From an uncultured Saccharospirillaceae bacterium (GTDB lineage Bacteria > Bacteroidota > Bacteroidia > Flavobacteriales_D > CAJJDF01), in assembly GCA_950054195.1 (NCBI GenBank), contig CATLPG010000025.1, positions 1-40,910 on the forward strand: DNA of 40,910 bases. Reading direction: 5' to 3'. The translations under genes and the position numbers were made by a program. Numbering within the stretch: the first letter of the stretch is position 1; each line of letters begins with the position of its first letter. The notes beneath the pieces were generated by a model. It was not told where the DNA came from and ran no database searches. It worked only from the letters and a program-made list of their open reading frames with translations. Below are positions 1 through 9,196 of the stretch, in pieces.

Positions 1-675
1 CCTTCTATTCTAAAACCCGATTTTGCTAACATTTTAATACCTGAAATATTTGAACTATATACTCCTGCACATAATTTTGATAATTTTAATTTATTATTAT
101 TGTATAGAAATTATGATAATGTTATTGAAGTTGCCGCTTCAGGGTTCAACCCTAATGAGGTACAGGCAAATTGCCCAGGTTGTTCTTCATTCAGAAAACA
201 AGGAGGTAAATATATTGCAAAAGTTAGTCGAGGTACACGTAAAACGGTAAATGGAAAAACAGGATATTTTGCAACGATTCAAGTAAGAGCACCAGGGTTA
301 ACTTACACCAAAGATTATCAGGTATTAGCGTTGTCAAAACCTGAGCTAACTTTTGTAGGAGAAAATGGAGAAAACCCAGCCGTTTCACTGAACAAGCTAA
401 AACAAGGAACTAGGTTAATGCTAAACTCACCTGAAAGCTCACCGCTACAAATTAGCTATGAAGTCGTATCCTATGATGTTGAGTTTACTCAAGGATCCAG
501 GTTGTTAAGTGATAATCAAAAAAACAATGGAGATAAACTGTCAACATCAGAAATAAATATTAGAGATAATATGAAAAGAGGGGATAGAATAGCTTTTTAC
601 AATGTAAAATATAAAGTACGAGGTAGTAGTAATACGCTAAACTATCCAGGGGGATTAACCTTAAAAGGAAGATGA
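1..675 (+). CDS. GldM-like protein, C-terminal fragment (5' end outside window)
   Basis: The reading frame is open from base 1 to the TGA at 673-675, so only about 224 C-terminal residues are present. The segment LYRNYDNVIEVAASGF, a GKYIAKV stretch and a terminal module with MKRGDRIAFYNVKYK resemble the last two beta-sandwich domains of the gliding/T9SS core protein GldM, which spans the periplasm above the GldL motor. This is recognition by pattern, not alignment. In normal T9SS loci gldM is followed by gldN; here the next gene is an unrelated DUF6702 protein 118 bases away, so this is more likely a GldM paralogue than the core gene. A TTG at position 100 could be read as a start, but the frame clearly continues upstream of it. 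Confidence 0.65.
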   Translation, partial: PSILKPDFANILIPEIFELYTPAHNFDNFNLLLLYRNYDNVIEVAASGFNPNEVQANCPGCSSFRKQGGKYIAKVSRGTRKTVNGKTGYFATIQVRAPGLTYTKDYQVLALSKPELTFVGENGENPAVSLNKLKQGTRLMLNSPESSPLQISYEVVSYDVEFTQGSRLLSDNQKNNGDKLSTSEINIRDNMKRGDRIAFYNVKYKVRGSSNTLNYPGGLTLKGR

Positions 676-779
676 ATAGGTTTCTGTTAAACATCTATGC
701 AACAGTAGGCTACTAATATTGGTTGGTGGTCTACTTTTTTGATATGAATCAAATCATATGGTCGATTCGATCAAAATGT

Positions 780-787
780 TATATTTG
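780..787 (+). promoter_or_regulatory. Bacteroidota -7 promoter box TATATTTG
   Basis: Exact match to TAnnTTTG, the -7 element of the Bacteroidota primary sigma factor. It ends six bases before the TTG start of the DUF6702 gene, so the transcript would begin at or next to the start codon. No convincing -33 TTTG was found at normal spacing. Confidence 0.5.
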
Positions 788-793
788 TAGGCT

Positions 794-1282
794 TTGCTAT
801 TAAAAAACGCTTACATATTATTAGTTGCTGCACTAAGTAGTTTCTCTTTGCTCCATGAATACTATGTGAGTATCACTACGATACAATTACATCAAAATGG
901 AGCCGTTGATCTTACCTTTAAGTTTGTAGCTCATGACCTAGAAAAAGCGATTGAACTAGAAACTGGAGTGGCTATTCAAGTAGATGAACAGGATCAGCTT
1001 ACAGATTCTATTTTAGAAACATACATCAAAAATCATTTTGAAATTTCTGGACTTGAAGAAGCTAACTACCTAGGTAGAGAGTTTAACTTGGATGAAACAT
1101 TTTACGTGTATTTTACAGCAAGGTATGATACTACGTTAAGTAAATTTAATGTGAGAAATACATTGCTTTTGCAAACATTTGAAGCACAAGAAAACATTAC
1201 ACATATAAACAAAGGAACTACTCAAAAGTCTCTTTCTTTTAAACGAAACCTAACAAATTATACCGTTAACATCAATGAATAA
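794..1282 (+). CDS. DUF6702 family exported protein
   Basis: This 162-residue protein has an N-terminal hydrophobic signal (residues 1-20, MLLKNAYILLVAALSSFSLL) followed by HEYYVSITTIQ, the conserved opening of DUF6702 proteins. These small periplasmic or secreted proteins of unknown function commonly sit next to M1 peptidase genes in Bacteroidota. The frame is blocked by TAG at 788-790 and has no ATG before the conserved region, so TTG at 794 is the only plausible start that keeps the signal peptide. The stop overlaps the start of the next gene by 8 bases (ATGAATAA), which indicates translational coupling. The specific function is unknown. Confidence 0.8.
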   Translation: MLLKNAYILLVAALSSFSLLHEYYVSITTIQLHQNGAVDLTFKFVAHDLEKAIELETGVAIQVDEQDQLTDSILETYIKNHFEISGLEEANYLGREFNLDETFYVYFTARYDTTLSKFNVRNTLLLQTFEAQENITHINKGTTQKSLSFKRNLTNYTVNINE

Positions 1283-3416
1283 ATTAATTGTTATCCTATT
1301 AAGCATCTTGGTTTTTAAGGTGTCTGGTCAAGAAAATGTAAATAAATTTAGACAGTTAAAAGATAAGTTAGCGACACCTAACGTGTATCGAACGGCATCT
1401 GGAGCACCTGGTCATCAATATTATCAACAACAAGCAAATTACGAAATTGATGTTGTACTTGATGATAACAGACAAAAAATTACAGGTAAAGAGGTTGTAA
1501 CATACATCAATAATTCACCAGACCCACTAGAGTATTTATGGCTACAGCTGGATCAAAATGTAAGAGCTAAAGGTTCAGATACTAAAAAAGTAAAAACAGG
1601 TCAAATCTCTAAAAATAAAGATCTAAATACACTTTATTACACGTTAAAAACGTTTGGAGAAGGATATTATGAGTTTGATGGAGGTTTTAAGCTAACTAAA
1701 GTAAAAACAATTACTCCAAATGCTTTTGATTCATTTACCGTTAACAAAACCATGATGCGTTTAAACTTAAATAAACCATTAGCACCAGGAGATTCAGTGA
1801 AATTTAGAATAGAGTGGTATTATAACATTAACGATCGAATGGAAATAGGTGGTCGTTCTGGGTTAGAATATTTTAGAGAAGAAGATAACTACCTCTACAC
1901 AATTGCTCAGTTTTACCCACGTATGTGTGTGTATAATGATGTAGAAGGTTGGCAAAACAAGCAATTTTTAGGAAGAGGTGAGTTTGCATTACCTTTTGGA
2001 AATTTCAAGGTAAACATTACAGCTCCTTCGGATCATATTGTTGCTGCAACTGGTGATTTAAAAAATCAAAAAGAAGTGCTTACTAAAACTCAAATTAGTA
2101 GGTTAGAAAAAGCAAAAAAGACGTATGACAATCCTGTACTGATTGTTACCCAAAAAGAAGCTGAAGAAATTGAAAAAACCAAAGCTACTACAACAAAAAC
2201 ATGGACGTTTCATGCAGCTAACGTAAGAGATTTTGCTTTTGCTTCTTCAAGAAAATTTATTTGGGATGCGATGGCTGTAAAGCAAGATGGCGGAGATGAT
2301 GTAATGGCAATGTCCTACTACCCTAAGGAAGGAAATCCACTTTGGGAAGAGCATTCTACAAGAGCAGTAGCTCAAACACTAAGAACGTACAGTAAATACA
2401 CCATTCCTTACCCATATCCTAAAGCTATATCTGTAAATGCGAAGCAAATAGGAATGGAATATCCAATGATTTGCTTTAATTATGGGAGATGCGAAAATGA
2501 TGGAACATATTCTGATCGTGTAAAATATGGAATGATTACAGTTGTTATCCATGAAGTAGGACACAATTACTTCCCAATGATTATTAATTCGGATGAACGC
2601 CAGTGGACTTGGATGGACGAAGGGTTAAATACCTATTTACAGTATTTAACTGAGCAAGAATACCAAGAAGACTACCCATCAAGAAGAGGGCCTGCACATA
2701 AAATTGTTGATTATATGAAAGGCGATAAAAAAATGATTAGTCCAATCATGACAAATTCAGAGTCTATTTGGCAATTTGGAAACAATGCGTATGGAAAGCC
2801 AGCAACAGCATTAAATATTCTTCGTGAAACAGTAATGGGGAAAGAGTTATTCGATTATGCGTTTAAAAAATATGCGCAACGTTGGGCATTTAAACACCCA
2901 ACACCTGCTGATTTCTTTAGAACAATGGAAGATGCATCAGGAGTTGATTTAGATTGGTATTGGAGAGGGTGGTTTTATACCAATGATCATGTGGATATTG
3001 CAATAAAAAAAGTAATTGAAAAAGATAAAAAAGACTATAAAAAAGCATTAAAAGAGCTTAACGATGTACAGAAAAAAGCGTTAAAACTGGATGAAGATTT
3101 CTTTATTTATCAAATAGATTTCGAAAACATTGGAGGATTAGTTATGCCACTAATTGTTGAGTTTACTTATGAAGATGGAACTAAAAAAACACATTATATT
3201 CCAGCAGAAATTTGGAAGCTAACAAATGATGAAGTCTCAAAAGTATTTGTTGAGAAGAAGAAAGTGAAATCAATTGCTTTAGATCCGTACCTAGAAACAG
3301 CCGATACAGATATTAGCAACAATTACTACCCTAAAAAAGTTGTTCCAACTAAAATTGAGGCATATAAGCTCAAAGAAGCTCAGAAAAAAAGTGTTCTAGA
3401 GCGAGTAGGAAAATAA
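1275..3416 (+). CDS. M1 family metallopeptidase (aminopeptidase), secreted
   Basis: 713 residues. An N-terminal signal peptide ends near residue 19 (VSGQ). The zinc site is complete: HEVGH at residues 426-430 and the third ligand Glu at 449 in WMDEGLNTY, giving HExxH-x18-E, the gluzincin/M1 signature. GMEYPM at about 393-398 stands in for the GxMEN exopeptidase motif, with Tyr where Asn is usual. M1 enzymes trim N-terminal residues from peptides; this one is expected in the periplasm or outside the cell. It is coupled to the upstream DUF6702 gene by an 8-base overlap and is followed by a strong intrinsic terminator. The exact peptide specificity cannot be read from the sequence. Confidence 0.93.
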   Translation: MNKLIVILLSILVFKVSGQENVNKFRQLKDKLATPNVYRTASGAPGHQYYQQQANYEIDVVLDDNRQKITGKEVVTYINNSPDPLEYLWLQLDQNVRAKGSDTKKVKTGQISKNKDLNTLYYTLKTFGEGYYEFDGGFKLTKVKTITPNAFDSFTVNKTMMRLNLNKPLAPGDSVKFRIEWYYNINDRMEIGGRSGLEYFREEDNYLYTIAQFYPRMCVYNDVEGWQNKQFLGRGEFALPFGNFKVNITAPSDHIVAATGDLKNQKEVLTKTQISRLEKAKKTYDNPVLIVTQKEAEEIEKTKATTTKTWTFHAANVRDFAFASSRKFIWDAMAVKQDGGDDVMAMSYYPKEGNPLWEEHSTRAVAQTLRTYSKYTIPYPYPKAISVNAKQIGMEYPMICFNYGRCENDGTYSDRVKYGMITVVIHEVGHNYFPMIINSDERQWTWMDEGLNTYLQYLTEQEYQEDYPSRRGPAHKIVDYMKGDKKMISPIMTNSESIWQFGNNAYGKPATALNILRETVMGKELFDYAFKKYAQRWAFKHPTPADFFRTMEDASGVDLDWYWRGWFYTNDHVDIAIKKVIEKDKKDYKKALKELNDVQKKALKLDEDFFIYQIDFENIGGLVMPLIVEFTYEDGTKKTHYIPAEIWKLTNDEVSKVFVEKKKVKSIALDPYLETADTDISNNYYPKKVVPTKIEAYKLKEAQKKSVLERVGK

Positions 3417-3435
3417 ATATTCAAAATAGTATAAT

Positions 3436-3468
3436 AAAAATCACGGGAACTTCACCCGTGATTTTTTT
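3436..3468 (+). terminator. Intrinsic terminator after the M1 peptidase gene
   Basis: A perfect 12-bp stem (AAAAATCACGGG with CCCGTGATTTTT) around loop AACTTCA, running into seven T residues, 20 bases after the M1 stop codon. Confidence 0.92.
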
Positions 3469-3499
3469 GTGTTTATGAGGTAGTATTTATGCAAAAAAT

Positions 3500-3507
3500 T
3501 AACTTTG
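3500..3507 (+). promoter_or_regulatory. -7 promoter box TAACTTTG for glyQS
   Basis: Exact TAnnTTTG match placed between the upstream terminator and the ATG at 3534, predicting a short leader of about 20 bases. The -33 element is not clear. Confidence 0.5.
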
Positions 3508-3533
3508 TTGTCTAGAAAAATCAAATCATACTT

Positions 3534-5066
3534 ATGTCTACTGATCAATTAAAAAATGTTATTTCTCATGCCAAAGAGTACGGGTATATTTTTCCATCCA
3601 GTGAAATTTACGATGGATTAAGTGCTACTTATGATTATGGACAAAATGGAGTAGAGTTAAAGAATAACATTAAAAAATATTGGTGGATGAGCATGGTGCA
3701 AATGCATGAAAATATAGTAGGGATTGATGCGGCTATATTCATGCACCCCACAACATGGAAAGCCTCAGGACATGTAGATGCTTTTAATGACCCATTAATT
3801 GATAACAAAGATTCTAAAAAAAGATACCGTGCAGATGTGTTGATAGAAGAACACATTGCTAAAATCGAAGCAAAAATTGATAAAGAAGTAGCGAAAGGAA
3901 TCAAACGATTTGGAGATGATTTTGATAAGGAACAATTTTTAGCAACCAATCCAAACGTTCAAAGAAACAAAAAGAAGATTGAGGAGATTGAAGTGAAGAT
4001 GAAAGAGGCACTTACTGGAGACGATCTTAGTAAGGTGAAAGACCTTATAGAAGAATTAGGTATTGCTTGTCCGGTTAGTGGATCCAAAAACTGGACAGAT
4101 GTTCGTCAGTTCAACTTAATGTTTAGTACAGAAATTGGATCTTTGGCAGAAGGATCAAATAAAATATATTTAAGACCAGAAACAGCGCAAGGTATTTTTG
4201 TAAACTACTTAAACGTTCAAAAATCTGGGCGTAAAAAAATTCCTTTTGGAATAGCACAAATTGGAAAAGCATTTCGTAACGAAATTATTGCTCGTCAGTT
4301 CATTTTTAGAATGAGAGAGTTTGAGCAAATGGAAATGCAGTTTTTTGTGAAGCCTGGCACGCAAAAACAATGGTTTGATTACTGGAAGGAAACTCGAATT
4401 AATTGGCACAATGCCTTAGGTTTAGGAGAAGATAACTACCGTTTCCATGATCATATTAAGCTAGCACATTATGCGGATGCTGCTACAGATATCGAATTTA
4501 ACTTCCCTATGGGCTTTAAAGAACTAGAAGGAATCCACTCTAGAACGGATTTCGATTTAAAAGCACACGAAGAGCATTCTGGGAAAAAACTACAGTATTT
4601 TGACCCTGAAGAAAACAAAAGCTATGTTCCTTATGTGGTGGAAACGTCTATCGGTTTAGATCGTATGTTTTTGGCAATTATGGCAAGTGCTTTGCAAGAA
4701 GAAACACTAGCTGATGGTTCATCTAGAACAGTGTTGAAAATACCAGCACCATTAGCTCCTATTAAGGTGGCTGTATTCCCACTTACAAAAAAAGATGGAT
4801 TGCCAGAAAAGGCAAGAGAAATCATCAACGAGTTAAAGTTTGATGTAGAGTGCTTGTACGAAGAAAAAGATGCTATTGGGAAACGTTACCGCAGACAAGA
4901 TGCTGCTGGTACTCCATTTTGCATCACAGTTGATCACGATTCATTAGAAGATAATACGGTAACCATTCGAGATAGAGATACGATGGAACAAAAAAGAGTT
5001 CCAATTAGTGAATTATCTGAGATTATACTTTCAAAAGTAAGTATGAAGAGATTGCTTAAAAATTAA
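3534..5066 (+). CDS. glyQS: Glycine--tRNA ligase, single-subunit (eukaryote/archaeal-type) class II enzyme
   Basis: 510 residues, the usual length for the homodimeric GlyRS. It charges tRNA-Gly with glycine in the cytoplasm. Class II motifs are visible: YLRPETAQGIFVNYLNV with GKAFRNEI (motif 2 region) and VETSIGLDRMFLAIM (motif 3, GLDR). The C-terminal anticodon-binding domain begins near APIKVAVFPL. The N-terminal FPSSEIYDGLSATYDYGQNG is the typical opening. It is transcribed on its own, between a terminator and a divergent-function secreted protein gene. It is clearly not the tetrameric alpha2beta2 type. Confidence 0.97.
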   Translation: MSTDQLKNVISHAKEYGYIFPSSEIYDGLSATYDYGQNGVELKNNIKKYWWMSMVQMHENIVGIDAAIFMHPTTWKASGHVDAFNDPLIDNKDSKKRYRADVLIEEHIAKIEAKIDKEVAKGIKRFGDDFDKEQFLATNPNVQRNKKKIEEIEVKMKEALTGDDLSKVKDLIEELGIACPVSGSKNWTDVRQFNLMFSTEIGSLAEGSNKIYLRPETAQGIFVNYLNVQKSGRKKIPFGIAQIGKAFRNEIIARQFIFRMREFEQMEMQFFVKPGTQKQWFDYWKETRINWHNALGLGEDNYRFHDHIKLAHYADAATDIEFNFPMGFKELEGIHSRTDFDLKAHEEHSGKKLQYFDPEENKSYVPYVVETSIGLDRMFLAIMASALQEETLADGSSRTVLKIPAPLAPIKVAVFPLTKKDGLPEKAREIINELKFDVECLYEEKDAIGKRYRRQDAAGTPFCITVDHDSLEDNTVTIRDRDTMEQKRVPISELSEIILSKVSMKRLLKN

Positions 5067-5175
5067 GTTACCTATACATTTTTGTATAAAAAAGATAGCT
5101 TGCTTAAATAATGCAGTAACTAGTTGATATATTTTATTGATTGGTTATTTTTTTCGTTCTAATTTCATAAATAAC

Positions 5176-7818
5176 ATGAAAAAAAATCTCCTTTTTATCA
5201 TTTTGCTCTTTCAATTCGTTGCAAAGGGACAAAGCCCAAATACGAGACTAGGTTACTCTGGCATTAATAAAAAGTATTTAGAACATTTAATCAAAAAAAA
5301 TATAGATAGTGTTCGTAATAAGTACAACTGTAAAAGTCTTGTTAATGATTCTATTCTTTACGTAGCATCTGAGTGGCATGCCAACTATATAAAAGAAAAG
5401 AAAAAGTTATCTCATACCGAAAAGGATATTCCAGAAAAAGAAACACCTCAGTTAAGAGCAGAATTTTATGGCGCAAGAAATTATTTAGTAGGTGAAAATG
5501 TATTGAAAACAAGTTACAATGCCACAATAAAAAATAAAAAGAAGAAAGAGCTACCGACCTATACTTACGGAGAGCTAGCTTTTGCTATTGTAGATGGGTG
5601 GGTTAATTCAAAAGGGCATTTTAAGAATATCGTTACAGAAGATTACCAAATTACAGGGGTAAATGTTGCAATAGATGAAAAAAGTAGAGTGGTGTATGCT
5701 GTTCAAAAATTTGCACAAGTACCCTACGTTTACGAGTTTAAAGAGAATGAAAAATTGTTTTCTTATTCAAATTACACCACTCCAGAAGCTGTTAACAGCT
5801 TCGATAACATTTCAAATACATTAGGTAAACATAAACACCAATGGAAAATTAAACATGGTGATGAAGTAGCATGCAAAACATGTGAGGAAGTAACAAAAGA
5901 TAAACCATTCATAAAACTAGAATACAGAGATAAAGCCTTTTATTTAAGAATCGAAAATTCTGCATTCGTCCAACAACTTATTCGAGATAAAAAAGATGGT
6001 TTTGCTGTTGAAATAGTAGAATTTGACGATTATGCTTGCGGAAATCCAGCATATTATACAAAACCAAGTCGAAGAAATGGTCAATGTCAAATTAATGGTA
6101 AGGTTGTAGAACCTCTCTACAAAAAAGAGCTCTTTAAAGGCTATAAAAAAAGGAAGGTAAAGAAAGATTTAAACTTTATTTCTTACCTCTTTGGTAAAAA
6201 CAGTACAGTGGGCTTTTTTAAACGATTTTCAGGGTTTAAAATTGATAAATTTACAAGTGAATACTTTGAGATTAAATTAGGGAAACTGCCTAAAAATGTG
6301 AATGGACTTTGGGGATATAACTTGTTATACTTACAAAACAATAAAGTATGTAAAGTAGAATATTTTACGAGTTACTGTGGTGAAGTCTTTGCCGATTATA
6401 AACCAACAACTTTTATTCCGTTAGATTCAGATTCTTCGTATCAATTTGCTAATAAAAAAGATACGTTTTCTTTTGTGTTTCCATTTGAAAAGAATAAAAC
6501 AAGGATCAATGAAGGCGATATAGCCCCTTTTACAAGCAAATTTGAGGTTTCAGATTTTAAAGTAGACTCCCTGCATATTGTAGCTTATTCGTCCATAGAA
6601 GGAAATAATGCTCAAAATGAACGCTTGCAAAGAAACAGAGCCAATAGTATTATTCAATTATTAAGCAAAAATCAATTAGAAGCCGTTTCATCATCCGTTG
6701 AGGTAAAAAACTCTTGGGAAAACTTTTATGATACCATTAGAACAATAAAAAAATGGAGAGAGTTAGCAAAAAAGGATACAAATGAGTTACTAGCTTATGT
6801 AAATAAACATGTAGCTGATTTTGAGTCAATTCTTGAAAAACAAAGAAAAGCTAGTGTTGATATTTTTGCTTCGATTCCCTTTTCCCAAAATAACTTTTCC
6901 TATTATATACAAGCTGAAAATAATAGACTACTCAAACTAATTGAAAGTAATCCGAAGGATTCTTACGAAGAATTGGAAAAATTAAATAGGCTGTATGCAT
7001 TTGCTCAGTATCATCTAAACAAAAAGAGTATTTCATTTAAACGTTTCAAGGAGTTTAAACTAAATGAAATTGCATTGTCATACATGCCAATTTTAGAACG
7101 GTATTTAACAAATTACTATTACCATCAAGACTCGATCAAATTAACAAATAAGCAAGTGAGTGACTTAGAAAAGTTGCTCTTAGAGAATGAACCGAGTCTG
7201 CTGTTTTTATATAATTACTGTGTATCGAATACACGTTATTTATTAGCAGATAAAAATCCAAAACAGGAGGATGTTCAAACAATATTCCATTACTTAGAAC
7301 GGTTAAAAAGATCATATTTTGATGATCCTCAAATGAAGAAAAGGATAGAAGAATTAGTACTTAATTTAAACTTTTTACTACTTGAAAAAGTATTTATAGA
7401 CATACCCGAGGAAGCAAATGAAGATGCACAAAAGTCAATAAGTTTTATACACGAATATTATCAATCAAAAAATGAGTTAAACGATACGATTGCGTTAAAA
7501 ATTGGAAAGCTAGCCGTTTACTATGGTGAAACTCAATTTGCAGTTGCTCTTTTACAACAGTTTAATAATTCACCACATGTTTTACCTTACCTTCTTCAGT
7601 TAGGTTACTATCATCCATCAGCATCAACCAATCGAGCATACTACGAGCAACTTATTTCATCTTTTGATATGCTTGGTGATGCAACTTGGTGTAATCTGTT
7701 TTTTGATACGTGCAAGATTCCATTTCAAGCCTTTGATGATGAAAAGCTAAGAGATACATTTTGTGAGGAATGTATAAGTAAAAGTGAGTTTTATAAGGAT
7801 CTTTTAAAGATAAAATAA
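5176..7818 (+). CDS. Large secreted protein with CAP (SCP-like) domain and OmpA-like segment
   Basis: 880 residues from ATG 5176, chosen because it places a clean signal peptide (MKKNLLFIILLFQFVAKGQ) at the N-terminus; an ATT-type extension to 5137 adds only a non-signal stretch. Residues about 30-185 look like a CAP/SCP domain: EWHANYI, GENVL, and a GWVNSKGHFKNIV helix followed by YQITGVNVAI. The middle contains CKTCEE and a cysteine-containing beta-rich part. Around residues 430-510, FPFEKNKTRINEGDIAPF and IVAYSSIEGNNAQNERLQRNRANSI resemble an OmpA-like peptidoglycan-binding fold. The remainder is helical, perhaps TPR-like. Function is unknown; an envelope-associated role is inferred. It ends 7 bases from the convergent folC stop. 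Confidence 0.7.
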   Translation: MKKNLLFIILLFQFVAKGQSPNTRLGYSGINKKYLEHLIKKNIDSVRNKYNCKSLVNDSILYVASEWHANYIKEKKKLSHTEKDIPEKETPQLRAEFYGARNYLVGENVLKTSYNATIKNKKKKELPTYTYGELAFAIVDGWVNSKGHFKNIVTEDYQITGVNVAIDEKSRVVYAVQKFAQVPYVYEFKENEKLFSYSNYTTPEAVNSFDNISNTLGKHKHQWKIKHGDEVACKTCEEVTKDKPFIKLEYRDKAFYLRIENSAFVQQLIRDKKDGFAVEIVEFDDYACGNPAYYTKPSRRNGQCQINGKVVEPLYKKELFKGYKKRKVKKDLNFISYLFGKNSTVGFFKRFSGFKIDKFTSEYFEIKLGKLPKNVNGLWGYNLLYLQNNKVCKVEYFTSYCGEVFADYKPTTFIPLDSDSSYQFANKKDTFSFVFPFEKNKTRINEGDIAPFTSKFEVSDFKVDSLHIVAYSSIEGNNAQNERLQRNRANSIIQLLSKNQLEAVSSSVEVKNSWENFYDTIRTIKKWRELAKKDTNELLAYVNKHVADFESILEKQRKASVDIFASIPFSQNNFSYYIQAENNRLLKLIESNPKDSYEELEKLNRLYAFAQYHLNKKSISFKRFKEFKLNEIALSYMPILERYLTNYYYHQDSIKLTNKQVSDLEKLLLENEPSLLFLYNYCVSNTRYLLADKNPKQEDVQTIFHYLERLKRSYFDDPQMKKRIEELVLNLNFLLLEKVFIDIPEEANEDAQKSISFIHEYYQSKNELNDTIALKIGKLAVYYGETQFAVALLQQFNNSPHVLPYLLQLGYYHPSASTNRAYYEQLISSFDMLGDATWCNLFFDTCKIPFQAFDDEKLRDTFCEECISKSEFYKDLLKIK

Positions 7819-7825
7819 AAGCCCA

Positions 7826-9049
7826 TTAAACCAACTCCGCAATAACAAAATTACTCCCCAAAACTAGGATGGCATCACCGCTGGAAGCATTTTTTTTAGC
7901 TTCTTTTAATGCTTTTTTGGGTTTGTTAAAAGCTTTTCCCCTCAAGTTATGGACGACTGCATCGAGCATGAGCTTTTTTGCTGGCATTAACCGTTCGTTT
8001 TCTCCAGAAGTAAAGTAGTAAGTCGCATCTTTTGGAAGCATTTCTAATATTGATTTAATATCCTTATCCATAGCCAAACCAATTACAATATAAAGATTTT
8101 TATAGGTAACCTCTTTTAGGTTGTTAAGTGCCTGCTCAATACCAGCTATATTATGACTAACATCTAAAACCGTGTAAGGATTTTCACCAATAACCTGCCA
8201 TCTCCCTAATAACCCCGTATTCTTTTGAACTTTTAAAAAGCCTTTAGAAATCTGCTTGTTTTTAAGTTTCCATCCTTTAAACTTAAGTTGTCTAATGGCC
8301 TGTAAAACAGTTAACACGTTTTTCTTTTGGTAAGCTCCCTTTAAATCGGTTTTGGGTAACTCTTCTTCATGAGTTGCTTGGTCTGCGAAAAAAATAGGGG
8401 CATTAAATTCTTTAGCCCTATTGATAAATACGTCTTGAATTTCTTCCTGTGTTTCACCAATAATAACAGGTGTATCATACTTTATAATTCCAGCTTTTTC
8501 GCTAGCAATTTCGGGTAATGTATTTCCTAAAATCGATTGGTGATCATATCCTATATTAGTGATGATAGATAATTCGGGTTCAATAATGTTTGTAGAGTCT
8601 AAACGGCCGCCTAAACCAGTTTCAATAATAGCAATATCTACCTTTTGGTGAGCAAACTCATAAAAGGCTAAAGCCACCGTCCATTCGAAGAAAGAAGGTT
8701 TAATATCATCAAAAAAAGACTTATACTTCTCAACAAAATCAACAACACTTTTTTTTGATATTTTTTTACCATTTACTTTTACACGCTCTCTAAAATCCTT
8801 TAAATGTGGAGACGTATAGAGTCCAGTTGTATAACCATTCTCTTGAAAAATACTGGCAAGCATATGAGCAGTACTACCTTTTCCATTGGTTCCAGCAATA
8901 TGTATGGATTTAAATGTTTTGTGGGGATCACCAATAATATATGCTAAAGCCAATATATTGTTTAAATCAGCCTTATAAGCCTTTTTGCCCACCTTTTGAT
9001 ACTGTGGAAGCTGTTGATATAAATATGTGATTGTTTCCTTGTAATCCAT
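7826..9049 (-). CDS. folC: Bifunctional folylpolyglutamate synthase/dihydrofolate synthase
   Basis: 407 residues. The Mur-ligase-type ATP loop is at residues 53-60 (GTNGKGST), followed by GLYTSPHLKDFRERV and the ETGLGGRLDSTN segment, all typical of FolC. LLGRWQVIGENPYTVLDVSHN is the conserved entry to the C-terminal domain. The enzyme adds L-glutamate to dihydropteroate and to tetrahydrofolates using ATP. It lies last in a minus-strand series, but a terminator-like hairpin sits directly before its ATG, so it may have its own promoter or be reached by readthrough. Confidence 0.96.
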   Translation of the reverse strand: MDYKETITYLYQQLPQYQKVGKKAYKADLNNILALAYIIGDPHKTFKSIHIAGTNGKGSTAHMLASIFQENGYTTGLYTSPHLKDFRERVKVNGKKISKKSVVDFVEKYKSFFDDIKPSFFEWTVALAFYEFAHQKVDIAIIETGLGGRLDSTNIIEPELSIITNIGYDHQSILGNTLPEIASEKAGIIKYDTPVIIGETQEEIQDVFINRAKEFNAPIFFADQATHEEELPKTDLKGAYQKKNVLTVLQAIRQLKFKGWKLKNKQISKGFLKVQKNTGLLGRWQVIGENPYTVLDVSHNIAGIEQALNNLKEVTYKNLYIVIGLAMDKDIKSILEMLPKDATYYFTSGENERLMPAKKLMLDAVVHNLRGKAFNKPKKALKEAKKNASSGDAILVLGSNFVIAELV

Positions 9050-9051
9050 AT

Positions 9052-9081
9052 AAAAAAAGCGATACTAAAGGTATCACTTTT
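9052..9081 (-). terminator. Terminator-like hairpin directly upstream of folC
   Basis: Read on the minus strand: AAAAG-A/C-GATAC type stem of 10 pairs with one mismatch, five-base loop, then seven T residues. The T tract ends two bases before the folC ATG at 9049. It would end the exbB-exbD-tonB transcripts or act as an attenuator for folC. Confidence 0.6.
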
Positions 9082-9164
9082 GATCATATTTTAATCCCAG
9101 AGGGATATCTAATTCATTGACTTTTGAGTCGATTTTAAAATTATATGCTAATACGATACCTTAT

Positions 9165-9180
9165 ACCCTTGAGCAAGGGT
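9165..9180. repeat. 16-bp near-perfect palindrome (ACCCTTGAGCAAGGGT)
   Basis: Seven-base arms around AG, 17 bases beyond the stop of the TonB-like gene on the minus strand. No T tract follows directly. It could be a protein-binding dyad or an RNA 3'-end stabiliser. Confidence 0.45.
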
Positions 9181-9196
9181 GCCTTATTTGAAAATT

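Noticed and set aside
50-250. 66-residue ORF at the left edge
   Set aside because: It overlaps the longer GldM-like frame, which is open to the window edge and shows recognisable domain pattern.
5073-5088. TATACA-TTTT-TGTATA hairpin after glyQS
   Set aside because: It is a pure A/T stem in an AT-rich region with no T tract, likely chance.
5137-5175. Upstream extension of the CAP/OmpA-like protein
   Set aside because: It lacks an ATG and puts 13 non-signal residues ahead of a clean signal peptide that begins at ATG 5176.
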